A stretch of DNA of 64,000 nt from Bacillus methanolicus (GCF_008764295.1 NZ_VTQX01000003.1:1-64000); one strand, 5' to 3'. Positions 34,682 through 44,458 are shown, counted from the first letter of the stretch. The notes: generated by a model not told the origin, from the letters alone. Program-made: numbers and translations.

Positions 34682-35713
34682 ATGAATACATTCAAAAAGC
34701 TGCTGCAAATAGAATGGCTAGTGATCGTGATTATTTTGTTTATTCCAGCCACCCCTTCTTCCAGCCGCACCCATGACATTAACACGAAAACGGTCTATAC
34801 GTATGAAGCATTAACTGAAGACTTAAATAAACTTTCGGAGCTCTACCCAGACATGGTTACTTACAAAGCACTTGTCACCACTACTTATGGAAGAAAAGTA
34901 TGGGCAATTAAATTAGGACATGGCAAACGGAACATTTTAATACATGGTGCTCATCACGCCAGAGAATGGATGACCAGTGCTCTATTAATGAAAATGCTTC
35001 ATACGTATTTAACAGCATACGAAAGTAATCAAAACATAGATGGTTTTAGTCCAAATATCTTGAATCAAGTATCGATCTGGTTTGTCCCTATGGTGAATCC
35101 TGACGGAGTAACGTTGCAACAATTCGGACTCCATGCCTTTCCTACCAATATTCACTGGAGTCTAATAGAAATGAATGAAGGCTCAATTCATTTTATTCGT
35201 TGGAAAGCAAATATTCACGGAATTGATCTAAACCGCCAATATCCTGCCAATTGGGAAAATTTAAAAGGAGTTAATAGGAGACCTAACTACCAATTTTACA
35301 AGGGTAGAAGACCATTAGAGGCAGATGAAGTAAAAGCACTGGTTGAATTTACCCGTAACATTAAACCAGAAATTGCCGTGTCTTATCATTCATCTGGAAA
35401 TATGATTTTTTGGGGCTATCATCAATGGGGTCTAACCCATACAACTAACTTTACCGATGATTATTATACAATTGCTGAAAAAGTTGCTGAGATAACAAAT
35501 TACGAATTAGAGGAGCCCGCTTTTCACCAACAGGGTGGCGGCTTTACCGATTGGTTTGTACAAGAATTTGAAAAACCTGCTTTTACAGTAGAAATCGGCT
35601 CTTTAATTGAAGACAGTAGCTTACCGCTTATTGCCTTCCCGTCAATTTGGGAGCGCAATAAAGCCATCGGCCTGTTTCTCGCTGAAAAAGCGCTGCAAAA
35701 AACCAAAGAATAG
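34682..35713 (+). CDS. Secreted M14-family zinc carboxypeptidase
   Basis: 343 aa with an N-terminal signal or anchor (LLQIEWLVIVIILFIPATP). Zinc ligands are HHARE near residue 92-97 and a later His in SYHSSGN near 240; the catalytic Glu is in PAFTVEIGS near 305. The VNPDGV and LNRQYP(A)NW motifs fit the gamma-D-glutamyl-L-diamino acid peptidase branch of M14, which trims peptidoglycan peptides. No ribosome binding site is obvious and the upstream frame carries no gene. It converges with fdhD. Confidence 0.85.
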   Translation: MNTFKKLLQIEWLVIVIILFIPATPSSSRTHDINTKTVYTYEALTEDLNKLSELYPDMVTYKALVTTTYGRKVWAIKLGHGKRNILIHGAHHAREWMTSALLMKMLHTYLTAYESNQNIDGFSPNILNQVSIWFVPMVNPDGVTLQQFGLHAFPTNIHWSLIEMNEGSIHFIRWKANIHGIDLNRQYPANWENLKGVNRRPNYQFYKGRRPLEADEVKALVEFTRNIKPEIAVSYHSSGNMIFWGYHQWGLTHTTNFTDDYYTIAEKVAEITNYELEEPAFHQQGGGFTDWFVQEFEKPAFTVEIGSLIEDSSLPLIAFPSIWERNKAIGLFLAEKALQKTKE

Positions 35714-35728
35714 CAACAAAAAGAGCAT

Positions 35729-36568
35729 TTAAATGCTCTTTTTGTTTGGAAAAAATTCCTCTTTGTCAATATAATTAGAAATTAATACTCTCTCTGGAAA
35801 TGTATAAACATTCAAAGATTGCCCCCTAATAAAGCCAATCGTCGTAATGCCTAACTGCTCCGCTAGCTCTATAGCTAATTCGGTTGGTGCTGACTTGGAA
35901 AGAATGATTTCACATCCAATTTTCGCAACCTTTATCAAAATTTCAGAAGAAACTCTGCCACTGAAGACCAAAATTTTATCGCGAATGGTAAGCTTATTTT
36001 TCATGCAGTGGCCATAGATTTTATCTAAAGCATTATGGCGGCCAATATCCATTCTCGTTAAAATAAACCCGTTTTGATCACAAAGTGCCGCATTATGAAC
36101 TCCACCTGTTTGCTGAAAAACTTTCGCAGATTCTTCCATTTTAGCCATAAGGTGAAACACTTTTTCAATTGATAACTTTACTTGAAACTTGTTTACTCTC
36201 TTACTTGTTAACGCATCATGAGCAAAAACGAAGCTTTTTCTGCTCGCCCCACAACAAGAATTAATATAGCGTTTATTTTGCAGTTTTTCATAAAAAGGGT
36301 TTATTCGTTTTGTTTTAACATGAGCATAGCCTTCATTTTCTTGAATCCACAATTCATCAATATCTTCAAATTTTTTAATTATACCTTCCGAAGCAAGATA
36401 ACCGATCGTTAATTCCTCCAAATTTTCTGGTGAACAAACTAAAGTAGCCCATTCTTTTCCATTTATTTTTATTGTTAACGGGTACTCTGTTACGATCGCC
36501 TCATCCTTAACAATAATTCCTCCATTTTGAAAGCGCAGTGTCTTACGCATGGTTGCGGTCGGCTTCAT
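35729..36568 (-). CDS. fdhD: Formate dehydrogenase accessory sulfurtransferase FdhD
   Basis: 279 aa. FdhD passes sulfur from a cysteine desulfurase to the molybdenum cofactor of formate dehydrogenase. The functional Cys pair region is NSCCGASRK near residue 120, followed by the conserved FQQTGGVHNAALCDQNGFIL and DIGRHNALDKIYG. The C-terminal SKSAPTELAIELAEQLGITTIGF is also typical. Last gene of the formate dehydrogenase operon, 24 bp after a small zinc-ribbon gene. Confidence 0.95.
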   Translation of the reverse strand: MKPTATMRKTLRFQNGGIIVKDEAIVTEYPLTIKINGKEWATLVCSPENLEELTIGYLASEGIIKKFEDIDELWIQENEGYAHVKTKRINPFYEKLQNKRYINSCCGASRKSFVFAHDALTSKRVNKFQVKLSIEKVFHLMAKMEESAKVFQQTGGVHNAALCDQNGFILTRMDIGRHNALDKIYGHCMKNKLTIRDKILVFSGRVSSEILIKVAKIGCEIILSKSAPTELAIELAEQLGITTIGFIRGQSLNVYTFPERVLISNYIDKEEFFPNKKSI

Positions 36569-36592
36569 ATCATCGTCCTTTCGTTCACCACT

Positions 36593-36736
36593 TTATTCCA
36601 TTGGTTCATATAAATGAAATTTTCGATCCTGTTGACAAGCCTCGCAAACATGCAGATAACCTATTTCTATTTTGTCACTATCCTTTTCAGTAGGATTCCA
36701 AACTTCTTCCGTTCCACAGACTTCACAGACTCTCAT
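36593..36736 (-). CDS. 47-aa zinc-ribbon-like protein in the formate dehydrogenase operon
   Basis: MRVCEVCGTEEVWNPTEKDS ... GYLHVCEACQQDRKF: two CxxC knuckles about 28 residues apart define a minimal rubredoxin/zinc-ribbon-like metal site. Ribosome binding site GGGAGGA is 7 bp before the ATG. It lies 18 bp after the HMA-like gene and 24 bp before fdhD, so it is embedded in the operon. A role in formate dehydrogenase assembly or metal supply is inferred from position only. Confidence 0.7.
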   Translation of the reverse strand: MRVCEVCGTEEVWNPTEKDSDKIEIGYLHVCEACQQDRKFHLYEPME

Positions 36737-36754
36737 TTCATATCCTCCCTCTCA

Positions 36755-36964
36755 TTATTTTGAGACGCCAAAGCCAGAATCAATAATAGCTTGTTCAAAA
36801 TCATGCAAGGAAGCAGCGTTCTCATCAAAGCTTATGATCACTTCCTGACTTCGGAAGCGAACTTCAGCTTCCCGAACGCCCCATACCTCATTTAAGGCTT
36901 GAAGTACCTTGTCTGCATCAGCTTGAGAGCTTACACCTTGCAGATTTAGCTTGCCTGTTTCCAT
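36755..36964 (-). CDS. HMA-like (copper-chaperone fold) small protein without CxxC
   Basis: 69 aa with the beta-alpha-beta pattern of heavy-metal-associated domains (KLNLQGVSSQADADKVLQAL ... VREAEVRFRSQEVIISFDE). The metal-binding GMTCxxC loop is replaced by GVSSQAD, so copper binding is unlikely. The ATG at 36964 follows AGGGGGG; an upstream ATG at 36979 overlaps the previous stop and is part of that site. Function in the operon is unknown. Confidence 0.7.
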   Translation of the reverse strand: METGKLNLQGVSSQADADKVLQALNEVWGVREAEVRFRSQEVIISFDENAASLHDFEQAIIDSGFGVSK

Positions 36965-36975
36965 TGTAGCCCCCC

Positions 36976-37476
36976 TCATTCATGCACTTTATTATTCTCC
37001 TGTTTAAACGCTTCACCCATTCCATGTAAAAATTCGGTAAGTGTTGTGAGTGACACCAACACCTCTTTCTCTCTTAAACTTGAAGCTAATTTAAACAAAC
37101 CTTTCTGCTCTCCTGTCTGAACAACATCGAGCATACGTTCAAAGCCAAGATTTAATCCATTTAAAACGGCTTGCAGTTGCTCCGGATGAATTGAACCTGC
37201 AAACTGAATCGCTGCCATTCCATTTTTGATAATATTATGAACACCTGGTTGATTCGCTTGCTTCATAGCGATCGCTCCAATATCTTCGCTTTGTTCCAGC
37301 ATTGACTTCGCTGCTTCTAGCACACCCATTTCATGCAAGCCCTTAATAATGTCAAGGGTCATCATTAATGCATCCTGATTTGCACTGATGGCTTGAAGCA
37401 AATTTGCGAGCGATTCCTTTTGCACCTCTTCAGGATTTGGACTGCTTTTGTTAATTTGCCTGATCGCTTTCGCCAT
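36976..37476 (-). CDS. DUF1641 protein (YrhD-like) of the formate dehydrogenase operon
   Basis: 166-aa helical cytoplasmic protein. DUF1641 members regularly accompany this type of formate dehydrogenase in Bacillus (YrhD next to YrhE). The gene overlaps the 3' end of the catalytic subunit by 26 bp, so translation is coupled and equal amounts are likely made. It may act as a small subunit or chaperone; biochemical role is not known. Confidence 0.85.
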   Translation of the reverse strand: MAKAIRQINKSSPNPEEVQKESLANLLQAISANQDALMMTLDIIKGLHEMGVLEAAKSMLEQSEDIGAIAMKQANQPGVHNIIKNGMAAIQFAGSIHPEQLQAVLNGLNLGFERMLDVVQTGEQKGLFKLASSLREKEVLVSLTTLTEFLHGMGEAFKQENNKVHE

Positions 37477-40426
37477 ACTTCTCCCCCTCTAATAATTCTG
37501 GTATTGGTGTAAAATCAAGCCTGCTCCATTTTTCCTCCACCTTTACGCTAAGTTGAGGAATACGATTACCAAAACGATGATTTACTTTCGGCAATGGCGG
37601 CTCGCCCTTTTCCTCTAACACATCCATTTTTACACCCATTTCCTTATAGTTTGGTGTATGTGTAATTTTATCGTGGTAGCTGCTCGTTAAGCGATTCACC
37701 GCCTCATAATCTTCACTGGAGTTCATTGTCAAATAAATTTCATTGCCCTTCACCCGATCCGTCACCATAACCCTTACCTTTACTTGTCCATAAGGTGAAG
37801 TTAAGCGAACTAATGAACCGTCCTCAATCCCCCTTTCCTGAGCCAATTCCGCTGACACATCAAGCCATGGATTCGGAACCTTATAGGTTAATCCTTCTGA
37901 ACGGTACGTCATATTTCCTTCATGGAAATGCTCAAGCAGACGGCCATTATTTAAGTGAAGGTCATATTCTTTTCCTGCCATAAACGGAGGCGTCCACTCA
38001 ACTGGATATAGTCTTGCCTTCCCGTCTGGAAAAAAGAAACGCTCTTCGTATAAAAGCGGAGTATCTGTTCCATCCTTTTTCACCGGCCAAACTAAGCTAT
38101 TCCACCCTTCTAGCCGTTCATAGTTTACTCCAGCAAAGATAGGAGCCAACGATGCTGCTTCTGCCATAATTTCACCTGGGTCCTTATAATTCCAATTGGC
38201 CCCAAGGCGATTGGCAAGCTCTTGAAAAATAAGCCAATCCGGTTTTGAATCCCCAAGCGGCTCAAAAGCTTTATGAAAACGTTGAATTCTTCGTTCTGTA
38301 TTTGTGAACGTGCCGTCCTTTTCAAGACTCGGCGCTGCTGGTAATACAACATCAGCAAATTGCGCTGTTTTGGAAAAAAAGACATCTTGGACAACGAAAA
38401 ATGCTAACTTTTCAAATGCATCTTGGACGTGATTGGAATTCGAATCAACAATTGCCATATCTTCACCAAATAAGTACATTGCTTTTATTTTTCCATCTTG
38501 AATCCCTTCGACCATTTGATGATTATTCATCCCAGGTTTTTCTGGCAAGGACACGCCCCACGCTTTTTCGTAGCGTTCTCTGACGTCTTTATCCTGAACT
38601 GGTTCATAGCCAGGATACCAGGCTGGCATTGTACCAAAGTCACATGCGCCCTGAACATTGTTATGACCTCTTAACGGATATGCTCCTGTTCCTTCACGAC
38701 CATAGTTTCCTGTTACGAGCAATAAATTTGAAATTGCTGTACTCCCATCCGATCCACCTAAATGCTGAGTAATCCCCATTGCCCATAAAATACAAACTGA
38801 TTTTGCTTCATGAATCATCTCTGCAATTTGAATGATTTCTGCTTTAGATAAGCCTGTAATTTCCTCAGCATATTCCAATGTAAATTTTTCCAAAGAAGCT
38901 TTATATTTTTCAACATCATTGACGCGTGATTGTAAAAATTCTTTATCCTCCCAGCCTTGCTCAATCATATATTTCGTGACTGCGGAAAGCCAAACAAGAT
39001 CTGTGCTCGGTTTCGGATGAATATGTAAATTTGCCCGTTCAGCCAGCTCGTGCTTTCGAATATCTGCCACAATGATTTTTTGACCGTGGAGCTTATGCGC
39101 TCTCTTTATTCTGGTCGCTAGCACTGGATGAGATTCAGCCGGATTCGCTCCGATAACGATGATTAGTTCCGACTTCTCAATGTCTCGCATTGTTCCAGAA
39201 TCACCGCCAATACCAACCGTACGCATAAGTCCTGTTGTTGCAGGAGATTGACAATAGCGCGAACAATTATCAATATTATTTGTTCCCATAATAGAACGGG
39301 CAAATTTTTGAAAAATGTAATTTTCTTCGTTTGAACATTTCGAAGAAGCAATATATCCAATTGAATCTGGTCCATGTTCTTCTTTAATTTCCTTTAATTT
39401 CGTTGCAATAAGTCCAAGCGCTTCATCCCATGTCGCCTCAACAAACTCTTCTCCTTTGCGGATCAACGGCTTTGTTAACCGCTCTTCGCTATTAACGAAA
39501 TCCCAGCCAAATTTCCCCTTTACACAAGTAGAGATACCATTAACTGGTGCATCTTCATGAGGTTCAATTTTTAAAATCTTTCGATCCTTCGTCCAAACCT
39601 CAAAGCTGCATCCAACTCCACAGTAAGTACAAACAGTCTTCGTTCGCTTAATCCTAGATTTACGCATCGCCGCTTCCACTTCGGAGATCGCAAAAATTTC
39701 ATTATAACCTGGCTCCACCTCTTTCGTCATATCGATCATCGGCTCTAAAATCTTCGGTGGAATGGCGGTTAAAAAGCCTGCTTCTCCCAACATCGTTTTT
39801 TCCATTAGAGCATTACATGGACAAACTGTTACACAATGACCACATGATACACAGGAAGATTGGTCAATTGGGACATCGTTATCCCAAATCACACGAGGAC
39901 TTTCCCGATTCCAATCAATTGTTAAAGTTTCATTCACTTGCAAATCTTGACAAGCCTCTACACAACGACCACATAAAATACATTGATCAGGTTCATAACG
40001 ATAAAATGGATGTGAATTATCGGGTGGATATGGCTTCGGCTTAAACTCGTATTTTTGATGTTCAATTTCAAGGTACTCGGCTGTATTATGGACGACACAA
40101 TTGCCATTATTGTTATCGCAAACGGTACAATATAGTTCATGATTCTTTAATATTCGACTCATCGCTTCGTATTGCGCATCTTTTACAATCTTCGATTGGC
40201 TATCCACGACCATTTCTGGTTCTGCCTTCTGAGTACATGCACGAACCATTTCACCATTTGCCTTTACGAAGCAAGTATCACAAGTTTGAATCGAACCTAA
40301 ATTTGGATGGTAGCAAATACTTGGGATCAGATAATCTTGTGATTTGGCAACATCTAAGATTGTTTGTCCTTCCTTAGCAGGAAACTCCTTTCCATTGATT
40401 TGAATTGAAAATGTTTCGTTGTTCAT
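37451..40426 (-). CDS. Formate dehydrogenase catalytic subunit (FdhF/YrhE-type, molybdopterin, cytoplasmic)
   Basis: 991 aa. Order of domains: 2Fe-2S ferredoxin (residues 1-80, CYHPNLGSIQTCDTC), a His/Cys-ligated iron-sulfur segment (CTVCDNNNGNC), two 4Fe-4S sites (CILCGRCVEAC, CVSCGHCVTVCPC), then the molybdopterin oxidoreductase domain starting with its own cluster CTYCGVGC near 262. The catalytic metal ligand is the Cys of CSRYCQSPATTG near 390; no selenocysteine is needed. There is no Tat signal, so the enzyme acts in the cytoplasm and oxidises formate to CO2. It is flanked by the FNT channel upstream and DUF1641 downstream. Confidence 0.94.
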   Translation of the reverse strand: MNNETFSIQINGKEFPAKEGQTILDVAKSQDYLIPSICYHPNLGSIQTCDTCFVKANGEMVRACTQKAEPEMVVDSQSKIVKDAQYEAMSRILKNHELYCTVCDNNNGNCVVHNTAEYLEIEHQKYEFKPKPYPPDNSHPFYRYEPDQCILCGRCVEACQDLQVNETLTIDWNRESPRVIWDNDVPIDQSSCVSCGHCVTVCPCNALMEKTMLGEAGFLTAIPPKILEPMIDMTKEVEPGYNEIFAISEVEAAMRKSRIKRTKTVCTYCGVGCSFEVWTKDRKILKIEPHEDAPVNGISTCVKGKFGWDFVNSEERLTKPLIRKGEEFVEATWDEALGLIATKLKEIKEEHGPDSIGYIASSKCSNEENYIFQKFARSIMGTNNIDNCSRYCQSPATTGLMRTVGIGGDSGTMRDIEKSELIIVIGANPAESHPVLATRIKRAHKLHGQKIIVADIRKHELAERANLHIHPKPSTDLVWLSAVTKYMIEQGWEDKEFLQSRVNDVEKYKASLEKFTLEYAEEITGLSKAEIIQIAEMIHEAKSVCILWAMGITQHLGGSDGSTAISNLLLVTGNYGREGTGAYPLRGHNNVQGACDFGTMPAWYPGYEPVQDKDVRERYEKAWGVSLPEKPGMNNHQMVEGIQDGKIKAMYLFGEDMAIVDSNSNHVQDAFEKLAFFVVQDVFFSKTAQFADVVLPAAPSLEKDGTFTNTERRIQRFHKAFEPLGDSKPDWLIFQELANRLGANWNYKDPGEIMAEAASLAPIFAGVNYERLEGWNSLVWPVKKDGTDTPLLYEERFFFPDGKARLYPVEWTPPFMAGKEYDLHLNNGRLLEHFHEGNMTYRSEGLTYKVPNPWLDVSAELAQERGIEDGSLVRLTSPYGQVKVRVMVTDRVKGNEIYLTMNSSEDYEAVNRLTSSYHDKITHTPNYKEMGVKMDVLEEKGEPPLPKVNHRFGNRIPQLSVKVEEKWSRLDFTPIPELLEGEKYGESDQAN

Positions 40427-40429
40427 CGT

Positions 40430-41269
40430 CTACCTCCTTGGTCTCTGCTTGCTTCTAATTTCCAGCAAATTACTGCCTTCCGCCACCGCTGGTTTTAATG
40501 TTTCAATGTAGGCAATCCAATACAACGTTCCGACAAAAATTCCACCGCCAATCGCATTGCCTATAAAGACAGGGACAAAATTCCCGATATACTCTGTCCA
40601 ACTAAAGTATCCGGCAAAAATGGCTGCAGGGATGACAAACATATTAGCAACAACGTGTTGAAAGCCGATTGCCACAAACGCCATAATCGGGAACCAAATA
40701 GCTAATATCTTTCCGGCAATATCCTCAGCTCCATACGATAACCATACAGCAAGGCCAACAAGCCAATTACAGCCAATACCAGAGATTAAACTTGCCCAAA
40801 AACCCGATTCAACCTTTGCTTCAGCCATGGAAACCGTACTTGACAAATATGGTTCTACTCCAGTCAATCCAATAAGATGGCCAAAGAAAAAAGCAATAAA
40901 AATTGAGCCGAGAAAATTACTTATGGTGATCCAAAACCAATTATTAACCAGTTGCTGCAAGCGCACTTTTTTTGCTAAACACGAAATGGAAACAGCCATC
41001 ATATTTCCTGTTAGCAACTCTCCACCTGCGATGATTAACAGAATCAAACCTACTGGGAAAACGGCCGCACCTATAAAGTTTTTTAACGTTCCCCATTCAT
41101 CGGGCAAGCCTGCTACCACTCGAATATCTAGCAAATAACCTATCGCAATAAATGCACCGCCAAGAAACCCTAGAACAAGCATGTTTATAAGTGGCAGGTT
41201 TGCCTTTCGATTCCCTGCTTCAACAGCTAACTCAGCAATTCGCTGGGGCTGATGAAAACCCATCTCCAC
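40430..41269 (-). CDS. Formate/nitrite transporter (FNT family)
   Basis: 279-aa membrane channel with six predicted helices. FNT signature segments are GFLGGAFIAIGYLLDIR near residue 33, AGGELLTGNMM near 85 and GFQHVVANMFVIPAAIF near 200, which includes the central His. The stop is 3 bp before the formate dehydrogenase start, so it is the first gene of the operon and probably imports or exports formate for that enzyme. Confidence 0.93.
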   Translation of the reverse strand: MEMGFHQPQRIAELAVEAGNRKANLPLINMLVLGFLGGAFIAIGYLLDIRVVAGLPDEWGTLKNFIGAAVFPVGLILLIIAGGELLTGNMMAVSISCLAKKVRLQQLVNNWFWITISNFLGSIFIAFFFGHLIGLTGVEPYLSSTVSMAEAKVESGFWASLISGIGCNWLVGLAVWLSYGAEDIAGKILAIWFPIMAFVAIGFQHVVANMFVIPAAIFAGYFSWTEYIGNFVPVFIGNAIGGGIFVGTLYWIAYIETLKPAVAEGSNLLEIRSKQRPRR

Positions 41270-41414
41270 CGCCTCCTATTTTGAGATGAAATCTTTATTC
41301 ATTCTCGTATATCGTTATTAGAATTTCATAAACGAGGAAAAAAATGCATGATGTTGAACAAAATAGGAAATGGATAATTTCAGAAGAAATTGCATGGAAG
41401 GAGATAATTTTAAG

Positions 41415-41636
41415 ATGGATAAAGAACTGTTATTTCAACGAATTGAAAATATGATTATTTCATCCACCAAAAGCCCAAAATACATTTCTTTTTCAACGGT
41501 AAAAATGGCTGATTTATTTGGGGTAAAGCCAATAGAAATCGAACGCGAGGTGCAAAAGCTTGTTGAAGAAGGCCGCCTGAAAAAAGCACAGCTTAGCGAA
41601 TTGCCTTCTTATGAGGTTTATATGCTGCCTTCCTAA
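41415..41636 (+). CDS. Small winged-helix-like protein, divergent from the formate operon
   Basis: 73 aa. The sequence SFSTVKMADLFGVKPIEIEREVQKLVEEGRLKKAQL reads as a compact winged helix (recognition helix plus wing). It could be a local regulator of the divergent formate operon. The ATG at 41415 is used; AAGGAG lies 11 bp upstream, a little far, and an in-frame ATG at 41394 overlaps that site. DNA binding is inferred. Confidence 0.6.
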   Translation: MDKELLFQRIENMIISSTKSPKYISFSTVKMADLFGVKPIEIEREVQKLVEEGRLKKAQLSELPSYEVYMLPS

Positions 41637-41645
41637 ATTAAAAAA

Positions 41646-41680
41646 GGGGAACAAAAGTAATCGCCGCTTTTGTTCCCTTT
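41646..41680 (+). terminator. Terminator of the small winged-helix gene
   Basis: Stem GGGAACAAAAG / CTTTTGTTCCC with a 9-nt loop, followed by a short T-run. Confidence 0.8.
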
Positions 41681-41754
41681 ACATGAAGCATAGCTTCTAA
41701 TTGTATGAATTAGGTGTACTGCCGTTATGGTATAATTTCACTAACTTTTCACCT

Positions 41755-42915
41755 TTAACCTTTTATGTTCTCTACTGTTAATGTCAATGACGATGACTTG
41801 TCCTTTTTAAGAACCATTTTGAGCGACTCCACCACTCTATTAATCTCCTCTTTTGTTGTTTCACGACCTAAACTGAAACGAACCGCTCCCATTCCCACTT
41901 TTTCTGTTACACCCATTTCTTTTAATACGGGAGAAAGCTCTATACTACCAGAATGACACGCTGACCCCGTTGATGCTGCCAAATAAGGAATTGCCCTTAA
42001 AAGCTCCGCTCCCACTACACCTACAAAACTAACGTTTAACGTATTTGGCAATCGTTCGGTTGGATGTCCATTTAGTTGAACATTTTCAGCGAATTCATTT
42101 TTCAATCTTTGCCACAAATAATCGGTCAGCTCTTTAATCATTACATTAGGGTTCTTTGCTAACTCACAGGCTTTTCCTAATGCAACAGCAAGCAATGTAT
42201 TTTCAGTTCCTGCCCGCAAACCGTATTCATGACCTGCTCCATGAATCAGTGGTTCCAGTTTCACTCCGTCTTTTATATAAAGAGCGCCAATCCCTTTTGG
42301 CGCATACAGTTTATGGCCCGCAATCGTTAACATGTCCACCTTTAAATCCTCGACATTCACATTCACTTTACCAATTGACTGGGAGGCATCAGTATGAAAA
42401 AGGATTCCATGCTTAGAGGCGATTTCACCAATTTCCTTAATCGGTTGCAACGTTCCAGTTTCATTATTAGCATGCATAATGGAAATTAAAATCGTGTCCG
42501 TTGTAATAGCTTTTTCAACTTCCTCAAGCAAGACTCGTCCATCAGAATCGACGCCAACATAAGTGACTCTCGCCCCAAGTCGTTCAAGAAATCGACATGG
42601 ATTTATGATGGCTGGATGCTCAATTTTTGTCGTAATAATATGATTTCTCTTACCAAGATTCTGAAAATATACTCCTTTAAGTGCAAGGTTATTCGCTTCG
42701 CTTCCACCACTGGTAAATATAATTTCATTCTCTCTTGCACCAATCAGATCTGCCACTTGCCTTCTTGCATTGTGCAGCAAATTCTGCACAGGTATACCTG
42801 CCCAATGTAAAGCAGATGGATTCCCAAAATAATCCGTTAATAGGGGCTTCATCACTTCAATAACCTCAGGAGCTAAAGGCGTGCTTGCATTAAAATCTAA
42901 GTATACCTTTTCCAT
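41755..42915 (-). CDS. Cysteine desulfurase, NifS/IscS family
   Basis: 386-aa PLP enzyme that removes sulfur from cysteine as a protein persulfide. The PLP Lys lies in TIAGHKLYAPKGIGALY near residue 205, with HTDASQSIG upstream. The persulfide Cys is in ASTGSACHSGS near residue 325. The ATG at 42915 follows AAAAGGAGG. It could supply sulfur to FdhD or to tRNA/Fe-S pathways; nearness to the formate operon (500 bp) makes the first plausible but is only inference. Confidence 0.88.
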   Translation of the reverse strand: MEKVYLDFNASTPLAPEVIEVMKPLLTDYFGNPSALHWAGIPVQNLLHNARRQVADLIGARENEIIFTSGGSEANNLALKGVYFQNLGKRNHIITTKIEHPAIINPCRFLERLGARVTYVGVDSDGRVLLEEVEKAITTDTILISIMHANNETGTLQPIKEIGEIASKHGILFHTDASQSIGKVNVNVEDLKVDMLTIAGHKLYAPKGIGALYIKDGVKLEPLIHGAGHEYGLRAGTENTLLAVALGKACELAKNPNVMIKELTDYLWQRLKNEFAENVQLNGHPTERLPNTLNVSFVGVVGAELLRAIPYLAASTGSACHSGSIELSPVLKEMGVTEKVGMGAVRFSLGRETTKEEINRVVESLKMVLKKDKSSSLTLTVENIKG

Positions 42916-42945
42916 TGTGAAAACCTCCTTTTTTGTAATTATAAC

Positions 42946-42991
42946 AAAAAAGGAGCACAGCAAAACAAAGCTAGCTGCTTCATTTCGCCAT
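42946..42991 (-). terminator. Terminator of the MFS gene just ahead of the desulfurase promoter
   Basis: GGAGCA/TGCTCC stem with a long loop and six T on the minus strand, 24 bp after the MFS stop. A TATAAT for the desulfurase follows at about 42938. Confidence 0.7.
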
Positions 42992-43014
42992 GCTCCCTAA
43001 TGGAAGCTGTGATC

Positions 43015-44238
43015 TTACGTAGGTTCAGTCAATGCTGGCTTCCCTATTTTCACTAATGTTTTATTTTTTCCTAATAAAATTGCGATTATGATGAGAAGCA
43101 TACCTGTAGTAATAAGAAGGATTTCTATCTCAATTAAATCTGCCATTGGACCAAAAATGAGCATGCCCATTGGCATCATAGAAGTGGAGATCATGCCAAA
43201 CACACCAAAAATCCTACCAAGATAATTTTCTTCAACTTTTTCTTGTATTAACACCATTGTTGGCGTGTTAAAAATCGGCATCGCTACACCGAAAATAGCC
43301 ATGAAAAGTAAATAAAGTGAGAAGATCGGGACGATTCCAAGCGCAAACGTACAGATGCCCATCAACAGACTAGCAAAAGTCATTGTGTAAACTCTATTTT
43401 TAAAGCCGCCCCATGAAGCGATGATTCCTCCCCCAAGCATCATTCCGATTGAAAAGGCAATTTCAATCGCAGTTAATCGCCACACATCATCACCAAAGCT
43501 ACGCACCACTTGTAATGGAGTCAAAAAAGCTGCAGGTGCCATCAACACGAAGAAAAACGCGAAAAATAAAAAGAAGATCTTTAAAAAACTCGTTTGCTTT
43601 ATATATACTAAGCCTTCTTTCATATCGCTGAAGTAGCTCGTCGTTTGTTTGACTGCCGCCTTTGCATGAACAGGAATCGAAAAAAATGTGAGCAATGTAA
43701 AAATAGCTATTGCTGCTGTAATAACATCAATAAAGAAGATCATTTCAAGAGTCGTCCATGTTAATAATCCCGCACTGACAATAGGCGAGACAAACATAAT
43801 GATCGCCTGAATACTACCGTTTATTCCATTAACTTTTGTAAGCTGTTCCTTAGGAACGATCTGTGGCAAGATGGCACCAACTGCTGGGGTTTGTACTCCC
43901 GTACCGAGCGCTCGAATTGCCGCCATTACAAAAAGAAGCCAAGTCGCTTCATAGCCCAATAAAAACACAAGCGCTAACACAAGGGTTGCAACCGCGATGG
44001 ATGCATCAGCAGCAATAATCAGTATTTTACGATTAAAACGGTCAGCCCACACTCCAGCAAATGGCGATAAAATAAATGTCGGGATAAAACCGCAAATAAT
44101 GTAAAGTGTCATCATCATTCCTGATTCAGTCGTTAACGTTATATACCACATAATTGCATATTGGACGAGCGAAGAGCCAAAAAGCGATATCGTTTGACTA
44201 CTTAAAAATAAAATAATATCTTTTTTCCATTTTTCCAT
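43015..44238 (-). CDS. MFS transporter (macrolide-efflux-like, MFS_3 type)
   Basis: 407 aa with twelve predicted membrane helices. The N-terminal DIILFLSSQTISLFGSSLVQYAIMWYI and the loop FAGVWADRFNRKILIIAADA are typical of the MefA-like branch of drug exporters. ADRFNRK is the MFS loop 2-3 signature. It is preceded by a 120-bp structured leader (44459-44535), a usual place for attenuation control of efflux genes. The exported compound is not known. Confidence 0.85.
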   Translation of the reverse strand: MEKWKKDIILFLSSQTISLFGSSLVQYAIMWYITLTTESGMMMTLYIICGFIPTFILSPFAGVWADRFNRKILIIAADASIAVATLVLALVFLLGYEATWLLFVMAAIRALGTGVQTPAVGAILPQIVPKEQLTKVNGINGSIQAIIMFVSPIVSAGLLTWTTLEMIFFIDVITAAIAIFTLLTFFSIPVHAKAAVKQTTSYFSDMKEGLVYIKQTSFLKIFFLFFAFFFVLMAPAAFLTPLQVVRSFGDDVWRLTAIEIAFSIGMMLGGGIIASWGGFKNRVYTMTFASLLMGICTFALGIVPIFSLYLLFMAIFGVAMPIFNTPTMVLIQEKVEENYLGRIFGVFGMISTSMMPMGMLIFGPMADLIEIEILLITTGMLLIIIAILLGKNKTLVKIGKPALTEPT

Positions 44239-44458
44239 TCGATCACAACCTCTTCTTTCTACAAGGGACTTCTAACTCCAAATTCAAAAATGACTCAATC
44301 TTGAAAATTATAGCAGATTTCTTTGAAATAGAAACGGTATATTCATCTACAAAATTCAGCAATAAAAATAATCATCCATTTTGAACGGCTCATGATTATC
44401 GATAAGAGCCATCGCGAAAACCTTTTGTCCTTCCTTAATGGAGTTATAAGCTTCGTTC

